In this document: in pieces, positions 34,226 through 43,485 of the stretch
How positions within the stretch are numbered: the first letter of the stretch is position 1
How the letters are laid out: every line of letters begins with the position of its first letter
NCBI RefSeq assembly: GCF_023715705.1
Contig: NZ_JAMBOS010000020.1
Coordinates: 1 to 64,000 of the forward strand
Length of the DNA: 64,000 nucleotides
From: Halalkalibacter oceani
GTDB taxonomy: Bacteria; Bacillota; Bacilli; Bacillales; Bacillaceae_D
Direction: 5' to 3'
The notes under the pieces: generated by a model
Told to the model about the DNA's origin: nothing
Databases searched by the model: none
Seen by the model: only the letters and a program-made list of their open reading frames with translations
Translations under genes and position numbers: made by a program

Positions 34226-36112
34226 ATGTCTGGAATCGTTATTTTAGCTCCAATAAACGAATTGGTGGAAGTCGCTCAGGAAGCATGTGAGAAAACGGGA
34301 GAACAAATCCCGATCAAAAAAGTTTCCCTGGCGGAGGCTGTTCGCGTCGCGAAGGAATATGAACAGGCCGGCGCTGAAATCATTATCAGCCGCGGGACGG
34401 TAGGCTCGACGATCAGCAGTTCCGGTATTACGATCCCGGTCGTGCAAATTCCGATTACAGGCTATGATTTACTGCGGACAATCATGAAAGCGTTTAAATT
34501 CGGCGCAAGGGTCGGCATCGCTGATACAGCTGAAGTGCTTCAGGGAGTGGAAAGCATCGAAGCCTCTCTTGGACGAAAAATTGAAAAGGTTCAGGTTCAT
34601 TCATTAGAGGAAGTCGAAGCGGGCGTCGCGGAATTGCTTGAGCGTAAGATTGATGTATTGATCGGCAAAAATATTTACGTCAACCAGGTGAAAGAAACTG
34701 ATGTTAAAACGGTCATGCTTTCATCCGGCGTTGAATCTGTCATTCAGGCAATCAACGAAGCGAAAAGCTTAATCGAAGTAAGGCGGGCGGAAATATCGCG
34801 CACAAAGCAGCTGCAGGCGATCCTTGATTTTATCGCGGAAGGGGTCATTGCTGTCGATGATAACGGAATGATTACCGTCTGCAATCCTCCTGTCAGCAAA
34901 ATTCTAAATATTCCGTATGATCGCCTGATTGGAAGACCGATTGAAGAAGTGTTTACAAATTCCCGTATTAAGAAAGTGATCGCCACCGGAAAAGAAGAGC
35001 TGAACCGGATTCAAGAGGAAAACGGCGTTAAGATTATTACGAATCAGATTCCGATCAGGCATGAAAATAGCGTGTTTGGCGCGGTTTGTACCTTTCAGGA
35101 GCTTCAGGTGCTCCAGCGTCAGGAGCAGGAAATCCGGAAAAAGCTGCTTCATCGCGGTCATGTGACGAAATACCGCTTCGAAAATATCGTCGGCAAGAGC
35201 CCTGTTTTTTTAGAAGCGCTAGAAAAGGTGAAGCGCTATTCCCAGGTCGACTCAACTGTACTGTTAACCGGTGAAACGGGTGTGGGAAAGGAAGTGTTCG
35301 CCCATCTGCTCCACACCTACAGCAAGCGCTCGGATGGTCCATTCGTCGCTGTTAACTGCGCCGCGATTCCGGCCAATTTGCTGGAAAGTGAATTGTTCGG
35401 CTATGTTGACGGGGCTTTTACAGGTGCGAGAAAAGGCGGAAAAACAGGTTTGTTCGAGCTTGCCCATCGCGGCACAATTTTCCTTGATGAAATTGGCGAA
35501 CTGGACGAATCATTACAGGCCCAGCTGCTGCGTGTGCTCCAGGAAGGAGAGGTCATGCGGCTTGGGGATGAACGTGTCATTCCCATTGATATCCGGGTGA
35601 TTGCGGCAAGCAACCGCGACTTCGCCAAAATGATGGAAGAAGCCAAATTCCGCGCTGATTTATACTACCGTCTTAATATTCTCGATATTATCATTCCAGC
35701 GCTGCGAGAGCGGGCCGATGACATTCCATTATTATGCGAATATTTCATTGCCGAGCTTACGCCAAGCATCCAGCGGGAGATCAAAGGCTTCGATCAGGAA
35801 GCGTTAACACTGTTGCAGCGCTACAAATGGCCTGGCAACATCAGACAGCTGCGCAATGTCGTCGAGCGTTCGATGATTCTTTCGCCGGATGACATCATCA
35901 GCGCCGAGACGGTAAAAGTCGCCGGCGGCAAAGACTTTGCCGAATATACGACGGCGGAAAAAGGCGAGGTTCAGGAACAGGCGAAGCTGCAAAATTTTGA
36001 ACGGGACTATATTCTCCAGGTGCTGAAGCAGGTGAATGGAAATAAAACGGAAGCGGCGAAAATACTTGGCATCGGCCGGACGACGTTATGGCGCAAAATC
36101 AATAATAAGTAA
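34226..36112 (+). CDS. PrpR-type sigma-54-dependent activator
   Basis: 628-residue enhancer-binding protein. Order: PrpR_N sensor domain (about 1-180), PAS domain (about 195-300, IAEGVIAVDDNGMITVCNPP), AAA+ domain (about 320-550) with GETGVGKE Walker A, intact GAFTGA sigma-54 contact loop, and LDEIGELDESLQ, then a Fis-type helix-turn-helix (NKTEAAKILGIGRTTLWRKI). PrpR_N domains sense small acids (2-methylcitrate in the founding case), but no propionate genes are nearby. ATG at 34226 follows AAGGGG by 8 nt. Encoded inside the operon it should control, implying feedback. Confidence 0.93.
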   Translation: MSGIVILAPINELVEVAQEACEKTGEQIPIKKVSLAEAVRVAKEYEQAGAEIIISRGTVGSTISSSGITIPVVQIPITGYDLLRTIMKAFKFGARVGIADTAEVLQGVESIEASLGRKIEKVQVHSLEEVEAGVAELLERKIDVLIGKNIYVNQVKETDVKTVMLSSGVESVIQAINEAKSLIEVRRAEISRTKQLQAILDFIAEGVIAVDDNGMITVCNPPVSKILNIPYDRLIGRPIEEVFTNSRIKKVIATGKEELNRIQEENGVKIITNQIPIRHENSVFGAVCTFQELQVLQRQEQEIRKKLLHRGHVTKYRFENIVGKSPVFLEALEKVKRYSQVDSTVLLTGETGVGKEVFAHLLHTYSKRSDGPFVAVNCAAIPANLLESELFGYVDGAFTGARKGGKTGLFELAHRGTIFLDEIGELDESLQAQLLRVLQEGEVMRLGDERVIPIDIRVIAASNRDFAKMMEEAKFRADLYYRLNILDIIIPALRERADDIPLLCEYFIAELTPSIQREIKGFDQEALTLLQRYKWPGNIRQLRNVVERSMILSPDDIISAETVKVAGGKDFAEYTTAEKGEVQEQAKLQNFERDYILQVLKQVNGNKTEAAKILGIGRTTLWRKINNK

Positions 36113-36125
36113 AGGAGAATGGCCT

Positions 36126-37562
36126 ATGAAGGATACAATGGTATCTTCCTTGTTGGACGATAAGGTGATCACCCGCCTGAAGGAAATCTTTGGCGCTGAT
36201 CGTGTGATGACAGGGAAAACAGATATGATCACCTACTCGTATGATGCTTCATTTGAAACGCAGCTTCATCCAAGGGAGCCGGAAGTGGCGGTGATCGCCC
36301 TCTCAACCGAGGAAGTAAGTGAATGTGTCAAACTGGCAAATGAGTATCAGATCCCGGTCTATCCACGCGGGGCTGCCACCGGGCAAACAGGAGGAGCCGT
36401 CTCGACGAAGGGCGGGATCATGATCGACCTGTCTAAGATGAACCGCATTATAGAAATTGACTATAAAAACATGCAGGCAATTATCGAGCCGGGTGTGGTG
36501 CAAAATGATTTGAATGAAGCGCTGAAGCCCTACGGACTGCGGTTCCCGCCTGATCCAGGAAGCGCCAATATGTGCACGATCGGCGGCATGGTCGCCAACA
36601 ATTCAAGCGGGCTGCGCGCGGTGAAGTATGGAGTGACGAGACATTATGTGCTCGGGATGGAAGTCGTCCTGCCAACCGGTGAAGTGATCGTAACAGGTGG
36701 AGCGAGATCAAAGGCGCTGAAGTCGGTTTCCGGTTATGATCTCGCTCACTTATTGATTGGCTCTGAAGGAACACTTGGGATTATGACCCGTTTACGGCTT
36801 AAGCTTCTACCCCTTCCGGTGACACGGGGGATTGTCTTATGCTCGTTCGAGCAGCTTGAGCAGGCCGGCGAAGCGGTCAACGCCGTCTTCTCGTCAGGGC
36901 TTCAGCCATCAGCGATCGAAATTATGGATTTCAACTGCACGAAGGCAGTGAAAATGATGAAGCCCGAGCTTGATCTGCCGCTCGATTGCGAGGCCGTGCT
37001 TGTGTTCGAGGTCGATGGGGCGAAGGAGGAAGTCACCTCTCAAGTCAACCGGTTAAAAAAGGTAGTGGAGCCTTATACGAATTTCCTGCGATTCAGCGAT
37101 GAGCCGGATGAATGCGAGCAGCTTTGGCAGGCGAGAAAGCTTGTTGGCGCCTCGGTCGGTTTGCTGAAGCCGGGCGGTTTCAGAGTATACGGCGGAGAGG
37201 ATATTTGCGTACCGATCTCACGCTTGCCGGAAACGTTGCGGGCGATTCACAACATTGCCGAGAAATACGGAATTGTGTGCGGGATTTACGGTCATGTCGG
37301 CGATGGCAATATGCATACCGGACCGGTCATTAACCGCAATAATGAGCTGGAAATGACGAATGTGCAAAAAATGATTGATGATATCCACGAGCTGGCGATT
37401 GAGATGGAAGGAACGACGACGGCTGAGCATGGAGTCGGGCTAGTCCGGGCGAAATATATGGATCTGGAGCATGGCGCGGCGATGGATGTGATGCGGGCGA
37501 TTAAGAAAACGCTCGATCCGAACAATATTTTAAATCCGGGAAAAATGGCATTGCCGAATTAA
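36126..37562 (+). CDS. glcD: Glycolate oxidase FAD subunit GlcD
   Basis: 478-residue FAD-linked oxidase (vanillyl-alcohol-oxidase fold). FAD-domain motifs GAATGQTGGAV, PPDPGSANMCTIGGMVANNSSGLRAVKYG and SGYDLAHLLIGSEGTLG, and the C-terminal GHVGDGNMHTGP and HGVGLVRAKY, fit GlcD. Oxidises glycolate (or D-lactate) to glyoxylate (or pyruvate), passing electrons to GlcF. No GlcE is present, which is usual in Bacillus. ATG at 36126 follows AAAGGAG. Confidence 0.9.
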   Translation: MKDTMVSSLLDDKVITRLKEIFGADRVMTGKTDMITYSYDASFETQLHPREPEVAVIALSTEEVSECVKLANEYQIPVYPRGAATGQTGGAVSTKGGIMIDLSKMNRIIEIDYKNMQAIIEPGVVQNDLNEALKPYGLRFPPDPGSANMCTIGGMVANNSSGLRAVKYGVTRHYVLGMEVVLPTGEVIVTGGARSKALKSVSGYDLAHLLIGSEGTLGIMTRLRLKLLPLPVTRGIVLCSFEQLEQAGEAVNAVFSSGLQPSAIEIMDFNCTKAVKMMKPELDLPLDCEAVLVFEVDGAKEEVTSQVNRLKKVVEPYTNFLRFSDEPDECEQLWQARKLVGASVGLLKPGGFRVYGGEDICVPISRLPETLRAIHNIAEKYGIVCGIYGHVGDGNMHTGPVINRNNELEMTNVQKMIDDIHELAIEMEGTTTAEHGVGLVRAKYMDLEHGAAMDVMRAIKKTLDPNNILNPGKMALPN

Positions 37563-37584
37563 GAAATAGCGGGAGGTGAGAAAA

Positions 37585-38973
37585 ATGAAAACGCTAACAG
37601 CAGAAGAGTCAATGCAAACGTGCGTGCGCTGTGGCGCGTGCCGCGGAGTTTGTCCGACGCTTGATATTACGGGGCGGGAAGCGGATGGGCCGAGGGGACG
37701 GGTGCTGATGGCGCGTAGCTTGATTGAAGGTGAGATCCCGGTCAATCAGGAGATTAAGCAGCAGTTGGACCGCTGCCTTCTTTGCTCAGCGTGCGTCGAT
37801 GCCTGTCCGATTGATGTGCAGGTACCGGATATTGTCATGCTGGCGAAGGAGAAGGTCGCTGCGGCTGTCGAAAGCGGCGCCGCCGTCGCAACTGATCTGG
37901 AGAAGCCGTCCTATCCGGTGCGGACCTTTAAAGATTTCTTCTTTGATAAAGTTCTGCCAAACCAGAAGCGTCTTCATCAAGTTGGTCATTTGTTATGGTT
38001 CTACCAAAAAAGCGGGCTGCAAACGATCACCCGCGGGCTTGGCATTATGAAGCTCTTTCCCGAACAGCTGCGGATGATGGAGCGCATTACCCCGGTTATG
38101 GAAGCGCCCGGTAAACGAAAGCCGCATCCGGAATTTACCGCCCGGACGAACATTGACGCACCGGCGAAAGCCCGTGTCGCTTTTTTTCAGGGCTGTATTA
38201 TGGACGTGATGTTCAGAAAAACAAATGAAAATTCGATCAAGCTGCTGGCGAAAACCGGCTTTGATGTCGTCACGCCGACATTGCAGAAATGCTGCGGAGC
38301 TCTTCATCATCACAGTGGCAAAGTCGACAAAACGATTGAGCTCGCCAAAATGAATATCGAAGCGTTTGAAAAGGCGGAAGTGGATTATATTATTTCAAAT
38401 GCAGGAGGCTGCGGCGCTGCATTAAAGGAATATGTTGATTTCTTCAGGGATGATCCCGAATGGCTGCCGCGGGCGAAAGCTTTTTCGGCAAAAATTCGAG
38501 ACATTAGTGAACTGATTCATGAGAAAGGAGAGCTGCCGGAGACCGTCGGAAGGGGGGAACGGGTCACCTATCAGCCGTCCTGTCATTTGCAGTACGTGAT
38601 GAAGGTGAAGGATGCGCCGGCACAGCTTGTCAAGAAAGTGCCGGAAACCGAATATGTCGAGTTGGCTGATAAAAAGCTGTGCTGCGGCTCGGCTGGAATT
38701 TACAACCTGTTGCAGCCGAAGCTGGCGAACGACATTCTCGATAAAAAGATGAAGAACGTGCAGGAAACAAATTCCGCGGTACTGCTCACCGCTAATCCCG
38801 GCTGCTATTTGCAAATGAAGCTTGGAATCCATAAAGAGGGCATGGAGGAACAAATCGAAGCGAAGCATGTGGTTGATTATTTAGTAGAGTCGATTGAAAG
38901 AGCCGAAGGAGATCAGGAGGAAAGCAGCAAAATCATTGACATACAAGGAGGAGATATTCATGCAAAACTATGA
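37585..38973 (+). CDS. glcF: Glycolate oxidase iron-sulfur subunit GlcF
   Basis: 462-residue Fe-S protein. Two 4Fe-4S motifs lie in the first 80 residues ([12 protein letters not shown] and [12 protein letters not shown]), and two CCG domains follow ([10 protein letters not shown] near 240 and [13 protein letters not shown] near 365). It passes electrons from GlcD to the quinone pool at the membrane. ATG at 37585 follows GGGAGGTGA. Its last 14 bp overlap the malate synthase start. Confidence 0.9.
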   Translation: MKTLTAEESMQTCVRCGACRGVCPTLDITGREADGPRGRVLMARSLIEGEIPVNQEIKQQLDRCLLCSACVDACPIDVQVPDIVMLAKEKVAAAVESGAAVATDLEKPSYPVRTFKDFFFDKVLPNQKRLHQVGHLLWFYQKSGLQTITRGLGIMKLFPEQLRMMERITPVMEAPGKRKPHPEFTARTNIDAPAKARVAFFQGCIMDVMFRKTNENSIKLLAKTGFDVVTPTLQKCCGALHHHSGKVDKTIELAKMNIEAFEKAEVDYIISNAGGCGAALKEYVDFFRDDPEWLPRAKAFSAKIRDISELIHEKGELPETVGRGERVTYQPSCHLQYVMKVKDAPAQLVKKVPETEYVELADKKLCCGSAGIYNLLQPKLANDILDKKMKNVQETNSAVLLTANPGCYLQMKLGIHKEGMEEQIEAKHVVDYLVESIERAEGDQEESSKIIDIQGGDIHAKL

Positions 38974-41140
38974 GAAGGTTGGAAGTTTTCAAGTCGCGTC
39001 AGAGCTGTACCAGTTTATTAACACCGAAGCACTGCCGGACAGCGGTGTGGAACAGCAGCAATTCTGGGCCGATTTTGAAGCATTGGTCAAGGAGCTGGCG
39101 CCGGAAAACAAAGCGTTGCTTGCCGAGCGCGATGCCCTTCAGCAGAAAATTGACGACTGGTACCGTGAGCATGGCGAAGCCTTTGATTTTGCCCAGTATA
39201 AATCCTTTTTGACAGAGATCGGCTACTTGGAGCCTGAGCCGGAGGATTTCCAAATTACGACCGATCAGGTTGATGTCGAATTCTCTAATCAGGCGGGTCC
39301 ACAGCTCGTTGTTCCGGTCAATAACGCCCGCTATGCAATCAATGCCGCCAATGCTCGCTGGGGCAGTTTGTATGATGCCCTTTACGGAACTGATGCGATT
39401 TCGGAAGAGGACGGGGCGGAGCGCGGAAAAGGCTACAATCCGGTCCGTGGCGAAAAGGTTATTTCCTTTGCGAAAGACTTTCTTGATAAGACGTTTCCTT
39501 TGGACAACGGATCCCATCACGAGGCGACAGACTACCGGCTGATCAATGGCCAATTAACTGTTGTCCTTGAGAAGGGTCAATCTGCGGTTCTGGCGGACGA
39601 AGAGAAGTTTGTCGGCTATCAGGGAGCGCCGGATGCGCCACGTTCAATTTTGCTGAAAAATAACGGCCTCCATATTGAGATTCAAATTGACCGCACACAT
39701 CCTATCGGAAAAACAGACAAAGCCGGCGTGAAGGATATTGTCGTCGAAGCGGCGATTACAACGATCATGGATTGCGAGGATTCGGTGGCGGCAGTCGATG
39801 CGGAAGATAAAGTACTCGTGTACCGCAACTGGCTTGGGTTAATGAAAGGCGATCTTTCAGCGACCTTCGCCAAAGGAGGCAAGCAAATTACACGGACGCT
39901 TCAGCCTGATCGTCAGTATACGACGGCCACGGGAGACGAGATTACTCTGCGCGGACGCTCAATGATGCTTGTCCGCAATGTCGGTCACCTGATGACCATC
40001 AACGCCGTGCTCGATCAAAACGGCGAAGAAATTCCGGAGGGGATTCTTGACGCTGTCGTGACGAGTTTAATTGCGAAGCACACGCTGCTTGGCAATGGCA
40101 CATACCAAAATTCATCGGAAGGCTCAATTTATATAGTAAAGCCGAAAATGCACGGCTCCAAAGAGGTGGCCTTTGCCAACACGTTATTTGCTCGCGTCGA
40201 GAAGATTCTCGGCCTGGAGCCGAATACGCTGAAAATCGGCGTCATGGATGAGGAACGGCGGACATCGTTAAATTTAAAAGCGTGCATTCGTGAGGTGAAG
40301 GACAGAGTCGTCTTTATAAATACCGGCTTCCTTGACCGCACAGGGGATGAAATTCACACTTCGATGGAAGCGGGTCCGATGATCCGGAAAAACGATATGA
40401 AATCGTCAACCTGGCTCGGGGCGTATGAAAAATCAAATGTACAAACCGGATTGAGTACCGGACTGCAAGGAAAGGCGCAGATCGGTAAAGGAATGTGGGC
40501 GATGCCTGACTTGATGAAGGCAATGCTTGAGCAAAAATCGGCTCAGCTTGTAGCCGGGGCGAATACGGCCTGGGTGCCATCACCGACAGCGGCGGCCCTG
40601 CATGCTCTCCATTATCATGAAATTGACGTCATTGCCGTGCAAAATGAGCTGAAGCAGAATTCCGAACGCTATCAGGATGCAATACTGGAGCTTCCTGTGG
40701 CACAAAACGTTCATTGGAGTGCGGAGGAGATTCAGCAGGAGCTTGATAATAACGCGCAAGGCATTCTTGGCTATGTCGTCCGCTGGGTTGAGCAGGGAGT
40801 CGGCTGCTCGAAGGTCCCTGACATTAATAATATCGGCTTGATGGAAGACCGGGCGACGCTGCGGATTTCCAGCCAGCATATGGCCAACTGGCTCCGTCAT
40901 GGTATTTGTACAGAAGAGCAGGTGCTGGAAACGCTGAAACGAATGGCGAAGGTTGTTGATGAGCAAAACAGCCATGATCCGGAATATCGACCGATGGCAG
41001 CTAACTTTGAGGAATCCGTCGCTTTCCAGGCGGCGAAGGACTTGGTCTTTAAAGGAAGAGAACAGCCGAATGGCTATACAGAGCCTATTTTGCATCAGCG
41101 CCGGATTGAATTTAAAGCGAAAATAGCGCAAAGAGCGTAA
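38960..41140 (+). CDS. glcB: Malate synthase G
   Basis: 726-residue malate synthase of the large G type: acetyl-CoA + glyoxylate to malate. Visible marks are [29 protein letters not shown] (catalytic Arg), [14 protein letters not shown] (metal-binding Glu), and the C-terminal [20 protein letters not shown] with the reactive Cys and catalytic Asp. ATG at 38960 after AAGGAGGAG, inside the end of glcF. Combined with GlcDF it removes glyoxylate; no isocitrate lyase is here, so the gene serves glycolate/glyoxylate use rather than acetate growth. Confidence 0.95.
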   Translation: MQNYEKVGSFQVASELYQFINTEALPDSGVEQQQFWADFEALVKELAPENKALLAERDALQQKIDDWYREHGEAFDFAQYKSFLTEIGYLEPEPEDFQITTDQVDVEFSNQAGPQLVVPVNNARYAINAANARWGSLYDALYGTDAISEEDGAERGKGYNPVRGEKVISFAKDFLDKTFPLDNGSHHEATDYRLINGQLTVVLEKGQSAVLADEEKFVGYQGAPDAPRSILLKNNGLHIEIQIDRTHPIGKTDKAGVKDIVVEAAITTIMDCEDSVAAVDAEDKVLVYRNWLGLMKGDLSATFAKGGKQITRTLQPDRQYTTATGDEITLRGRSMMLVRNVGHLMTINAVLDQNGEEIPEGILDAVVTSLIAKHTLLGNGTYQNSSEGSIYIVKPKMHGSKEVAFANTLFARVEKILGLEPNTLKIGVMDEERRTSLNLKACIREVKDRVVFINTGFLDRTGDEIHTSMEAGPMIRKNDMKSSTWLGAYEKSNVQTGLSTGLQGKAQIGKGMWAMPDLMKAMLEQKSAQLVAGANTAWVPSPTAAALHALHYHEIDVIAVQNELKQNSERYQDAILELPVAQNVHWSAEEIQQELDNNAQGILGYVVRWVEQGVGCSKVPDINNIGLMEDRATLRISSQHMANWLRHGICTEEQVLETLKRMAKVVDEQNSHDPEYRPMAANFEESVAFQAAKDLVFKGREQPNGYTEPILHQRRIEFKAKIAQRA

Positions 41141-41179
41141 CGGCTGACGAAAAAAAGTACGTAATAAGGAGATGAGGAC

Positions 41180-42379
41180 ATGCGGACCATCAGAGAGAAG
41201 GCATTAGCCCTGCACAAGCAAGCGAACGGAAAATTAAGTGTTGAATTGAAAGTTGACTTAAACAGTATGGAAGACTTAAGTTTGGCCTATTCTCCTGGGG
41301 TCGCAGAGCCGTGTACAGAGATTCACCAACATCCGGAGAAAGTTTATGATTATACGATAAAGGGCAACCTCGTTGGCATCATCTCCGACGGCACGTCGGT
41401 GCTTGGACTTGGTAATATCGGCGGAGAGGCTTCAATGCCGGTAATGGAAGGAAAAGCGGCTTTATTTAAAGCATTTGCCAATATTGACGCGTTTCCGATT
41501 TGTTTAAACACGCAGAATCCGGCTGAAATTATTCAAACAGTTAAAGCGATGGAGCCGACATTTGGCGGCATTAACCTCGAGGATATTTCAGCTCCGAATT
41601 GTTTTATCATCGAAGAGCAGTTAAAGAAAGAGATGAACATTCCGGTGTTTCATGATGATCAGCACGGGACGGCGATCGTTACGGCAGCCGGCCTGCTCAA
41701 TGCTTTAAAATATGTCGACAAGGAAATAGAAGATGTCACAGCAGTCGTCAATGGAGCGGGGGCAGCGGGGATTGCGATTACAAAATTGCTGCTGCACCTC
41801 GGGGTGAAAGACCTGATTCTTTGCGATTCAAAAGGCCCGATTCATCAAGGCAGAAGCGGTTTAAACGAAATGAAACAAGCAATTGCCGGACAGACAAATC
41901 AAAAGCAAATTTCGACCTCGCTGGCAGATGCGGTCAAGGGAGCGGATGTGTTTATAGGCGTCTCTGTTGCTGGAGCACTGACGGGAGAAATGATTTCGAC
42001 GATGAAAGAGGACCCGATCATTTTTGCGATGGCAAATCCCCAGCCGGAAATTATGCCGGATGCTGCTAAGGCGGCCGGAGCGGCTGTGATCGGCACTGGA
42101 CGATCAGATTTGCCGAATCAAGTGAACAATGTGCTTGCTTTCCCGGGTATTTTTAAAGGGGCATTGAGTGTGAGGGCTTCCGAGATTAATGAGGAAATGA
42201 AGATAGCGGCAGTATATGCAATCGCCAATTTGATTGAACGGGAACGTCTTACTGCCGACTATGTGATTCCAAACGTATTCGACGAGCGCGTCGTCCCGGC
42301 CGTGGCCGAGGCGGTAGCGCAAACTGCTATTGAGACAGGTGTGGCGAGAAGTGCTGCAAAAAGTGATGCTGTCATATAA
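41180..42379 (+). CDS. Malic enzyme (short bacterial form)
   Basis: 399-residue malic enzyme that decarboxylates malate to pyruvate with NAD(P). LAYSPGVAEPC, TIKGNLVGIISDGTSVLGLGNIG, NLEDISAPNCF and VFHDDQHGTAIV with the metal-binding residues, and VVNGAGAAGIAI for the cofactor, are complete. It resembles YtsJ/MaeA-type enzymes. Placed right after malate synthase, it would turn the malate made from glyoxylate into pyruvate and so regenerate acetyl-CoA. ATG at 41180 after AAGGAGATGAGG. Confidence 0.93.
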   Translation: MRTIREKALALHKQANGKLSVELKVDLNSMEDLSLAYSPGVAEPCTEIHQHPEKVYDYTIKGNLVGIISDGTSVLGLGNIGGEASMPVMEGKAALFKAFANIDAFPICLNTQNPAEIIQTVKAMEPTFGGINLEDISAPNCFIIEEQLKKEMNIPVFHDDQHGTAIVTAAGLLNALKYVDKEIEDVTAVVNGAGAAGIAITKLLLHLGVKDLILCDSKGPIHQGRSGLNEMKQAIAGQTNQKQISTSLADAVKGADVFIGVSVAGALTGEMISTMKEDPIIFAMANPQPEIMPDAAKAAGAAVIGTGRSDLPNQVNNVLAFPGIFKGALSVRASEINEEMKIAAVYAIANLIERERLTADYVIPNVFDERVVPAVAEAVAQTAIETGVARSAAKSDAVI

Positions 42380-42394
42380 GGGAGGAAGAATGCA

Positions 42395-43153
42395 ATGAAA
42401 TTCATCAGATACGAGCAAAATGGCAAGGTTCATGACGGGGTGCTTGAAGGAACAACGATTAAAAAAATTAGTGGTTCGATCTTCGGAGCCTGGGAGGAGA
42501 CCGGGGAAACGGTAGCAAACTCCGATGTGCAAATAGTGGCACCGCTTGAACCGCGGAATATTATCGGCATCGGCGCGAACTTCGTCGGGAAAACAGACGA
42601 TTTACCTGAGACATTGCCGGAGATTCCCGTCTTTTTCTTTAAGCCGACCTCGTCCGTGATCGGGCCGGGAGAGGATATCATTATTCCGCCGGCGTTGGAG
42701 GAAGTGAAGTTCGAATCGGAACTGGCGGTGATCATCGGCAAGGAGGCTAAAAATGTCGCCGAAGATAACGTGCTTGATTATGTCTTTGGCTATACAGTGG
42801 CCAATGACGTCACGGCACCGCAATACTTCCATGAAAATGGCCATTGGACAATCGGCAAAGCATTTGATACGTTCACGCCGCTTGGGCCTGTCATTGAGAC
42901 GGAGCTTGATCCGTTTGAAGTCAATGTTACCGCGACGTTGAACGGAGTCGAGAAACAAAACAGTCCGACGAACTTGATGATTGTTCCGATCAGAAAAATG
43001 ATTTCTTATCTTTCACAGGTGATGACGCTCCAGCAAGGGGATGTTATCCTGACAGGCAGTCCACTTGGAGCTGAATTTGTGCGGGATGGAGATCAGATTG
43101 AATGTGAAATAAAGGAAATCGGTGTCCTGAGAAATACATTTGTCTCAGAGTGA
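42395..43153 (+). CDS. Fumarylacetoacetate hydrolase-family enzyme
   Basis: 252-residue FAH-fold protein with the metal triad: Glu-x-Glu in VKFESELAVIIGK and Asp in VANDVTAPQYFHENGHW, then the LTGSPLGAEFVRDGDQIECEI end. The family contains acylpyruvate hydrolases, oxaloacetate decarboxylases and 2-keto-3-deoxy-acid enzymes. In this operon an oxaloacetate decarboxylase or 2-keto acid hydrolase would fit, but the choice is inference. Last gene of the operon, 15 bp after the malic enzyme gene. Confidence 0.82.
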   Translation: MKFIRYEQNGKVHDGVLEGTTIKKISGSIFGAWEETGETVANSDVQIVAPLEPRNIIGIGANFVGKTDDLPETLPEIPVFFFKPTSSVIGPGEDIIIPPALEEVKFESELAVIIGKEAKNVAEDNVLDYVFGYTVANDVTAPQYFHENGHWTIGKAFDTFTPLGPVIETELDPFEVNVTATLNGVEKQNSPTNLMIVPIRKMISYLSQVMTLQQGDVILTGSPLGAEFVRDGDQIECEIKEIGVLRNTFVSE

Positions 43154-43180
43154 GGGCGAGACATCACTGGTCAGCATACG

Positions 43181-43228
43181 GGGTAGGATCAAAGGTTAAA
43201 AAACAACCTTTGATCCTACCCTCTTTTT
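43181..43228 (+). terminator. Terminator of the glyoxylate operon
   Basis: Perfect 17-bp stem GGGTAGGATCAAAGGTT with its complement, then TCTTTTT. Member of the recurrent hairpin family. Confidence 0.93.
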
Positions 43229-43229
43229 C

Positions 43230-43244
43230 GTTTCTAAATGAAAC
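43230..43244. promoter_or_regulatory. Third copy of the GTTTC-N5-GAAAC operator
   Basis: GTTTC-TAAAT-GAAAC, immediately after the terminator and about 115 bp before the expected start of the second sigma-54 transcript. Confidence 0.72.
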
Positions 43245-43326
43245 GAAGCGTGAACAACATGGTGCAATAAGAAACAATTTTTATGTAAAGAAGAAGAAAA
43301 ATACGTTGAATGTCAGGCTTTATTTA

Positions 43327-43344
43327 CTGGTACGTTTTTTGCAT
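43327..43344 (+). promoter_or_regulatory. Second sigma-54 promoter
   Basis: CTGGTACGTTTTTTGCAT: GG at 43329 and GC at 43341, the same 10-nt gap as at the first promoter. One deviation (T for C after GG). It drives the tctC-type gene after an untranslated leader of about 120 nt. Confidence 0.8.
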
Positions 43345-43389
43345 GCAGCTATTAGGGGAGCATGCACTCAACAAGAGGAGGTGGCCTAC

Positions 43390-43485
43390 ATGGGGGTCAG
43401 GTAGATGCTGCTAGAAAATGATAGCGCTTTCTTTTCTGTTTTTGGAACTGAACCAAAGAAATGGGGGAGATCATTGTGCAAATGA
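43390..43485 (+). other. Leader with two possible mini-ORFs before the tctC-type gene
   Basis: GAGGAGGTGG, a near-perfect ribosome binding site, is followed by a four-codon frame (ATG at 43390, then GGG GTC AGG TAG). Directly after it a 26-codon frame (ATG 43405) ends at 43485, overlapping the ATG at 43482 of the downstream gene. Either may affect translation of the binding protein; neither is proven. Confidence 0.35.

Noticed and set aside
34226-36112. Naming the sigma-54 activator PrpR and assigning a methylcitrate pathway
   Set aside because: The sensor domain type fits, but no prpB, prpC or prpD is present; the neighbourhood points to glyoxylate instead.
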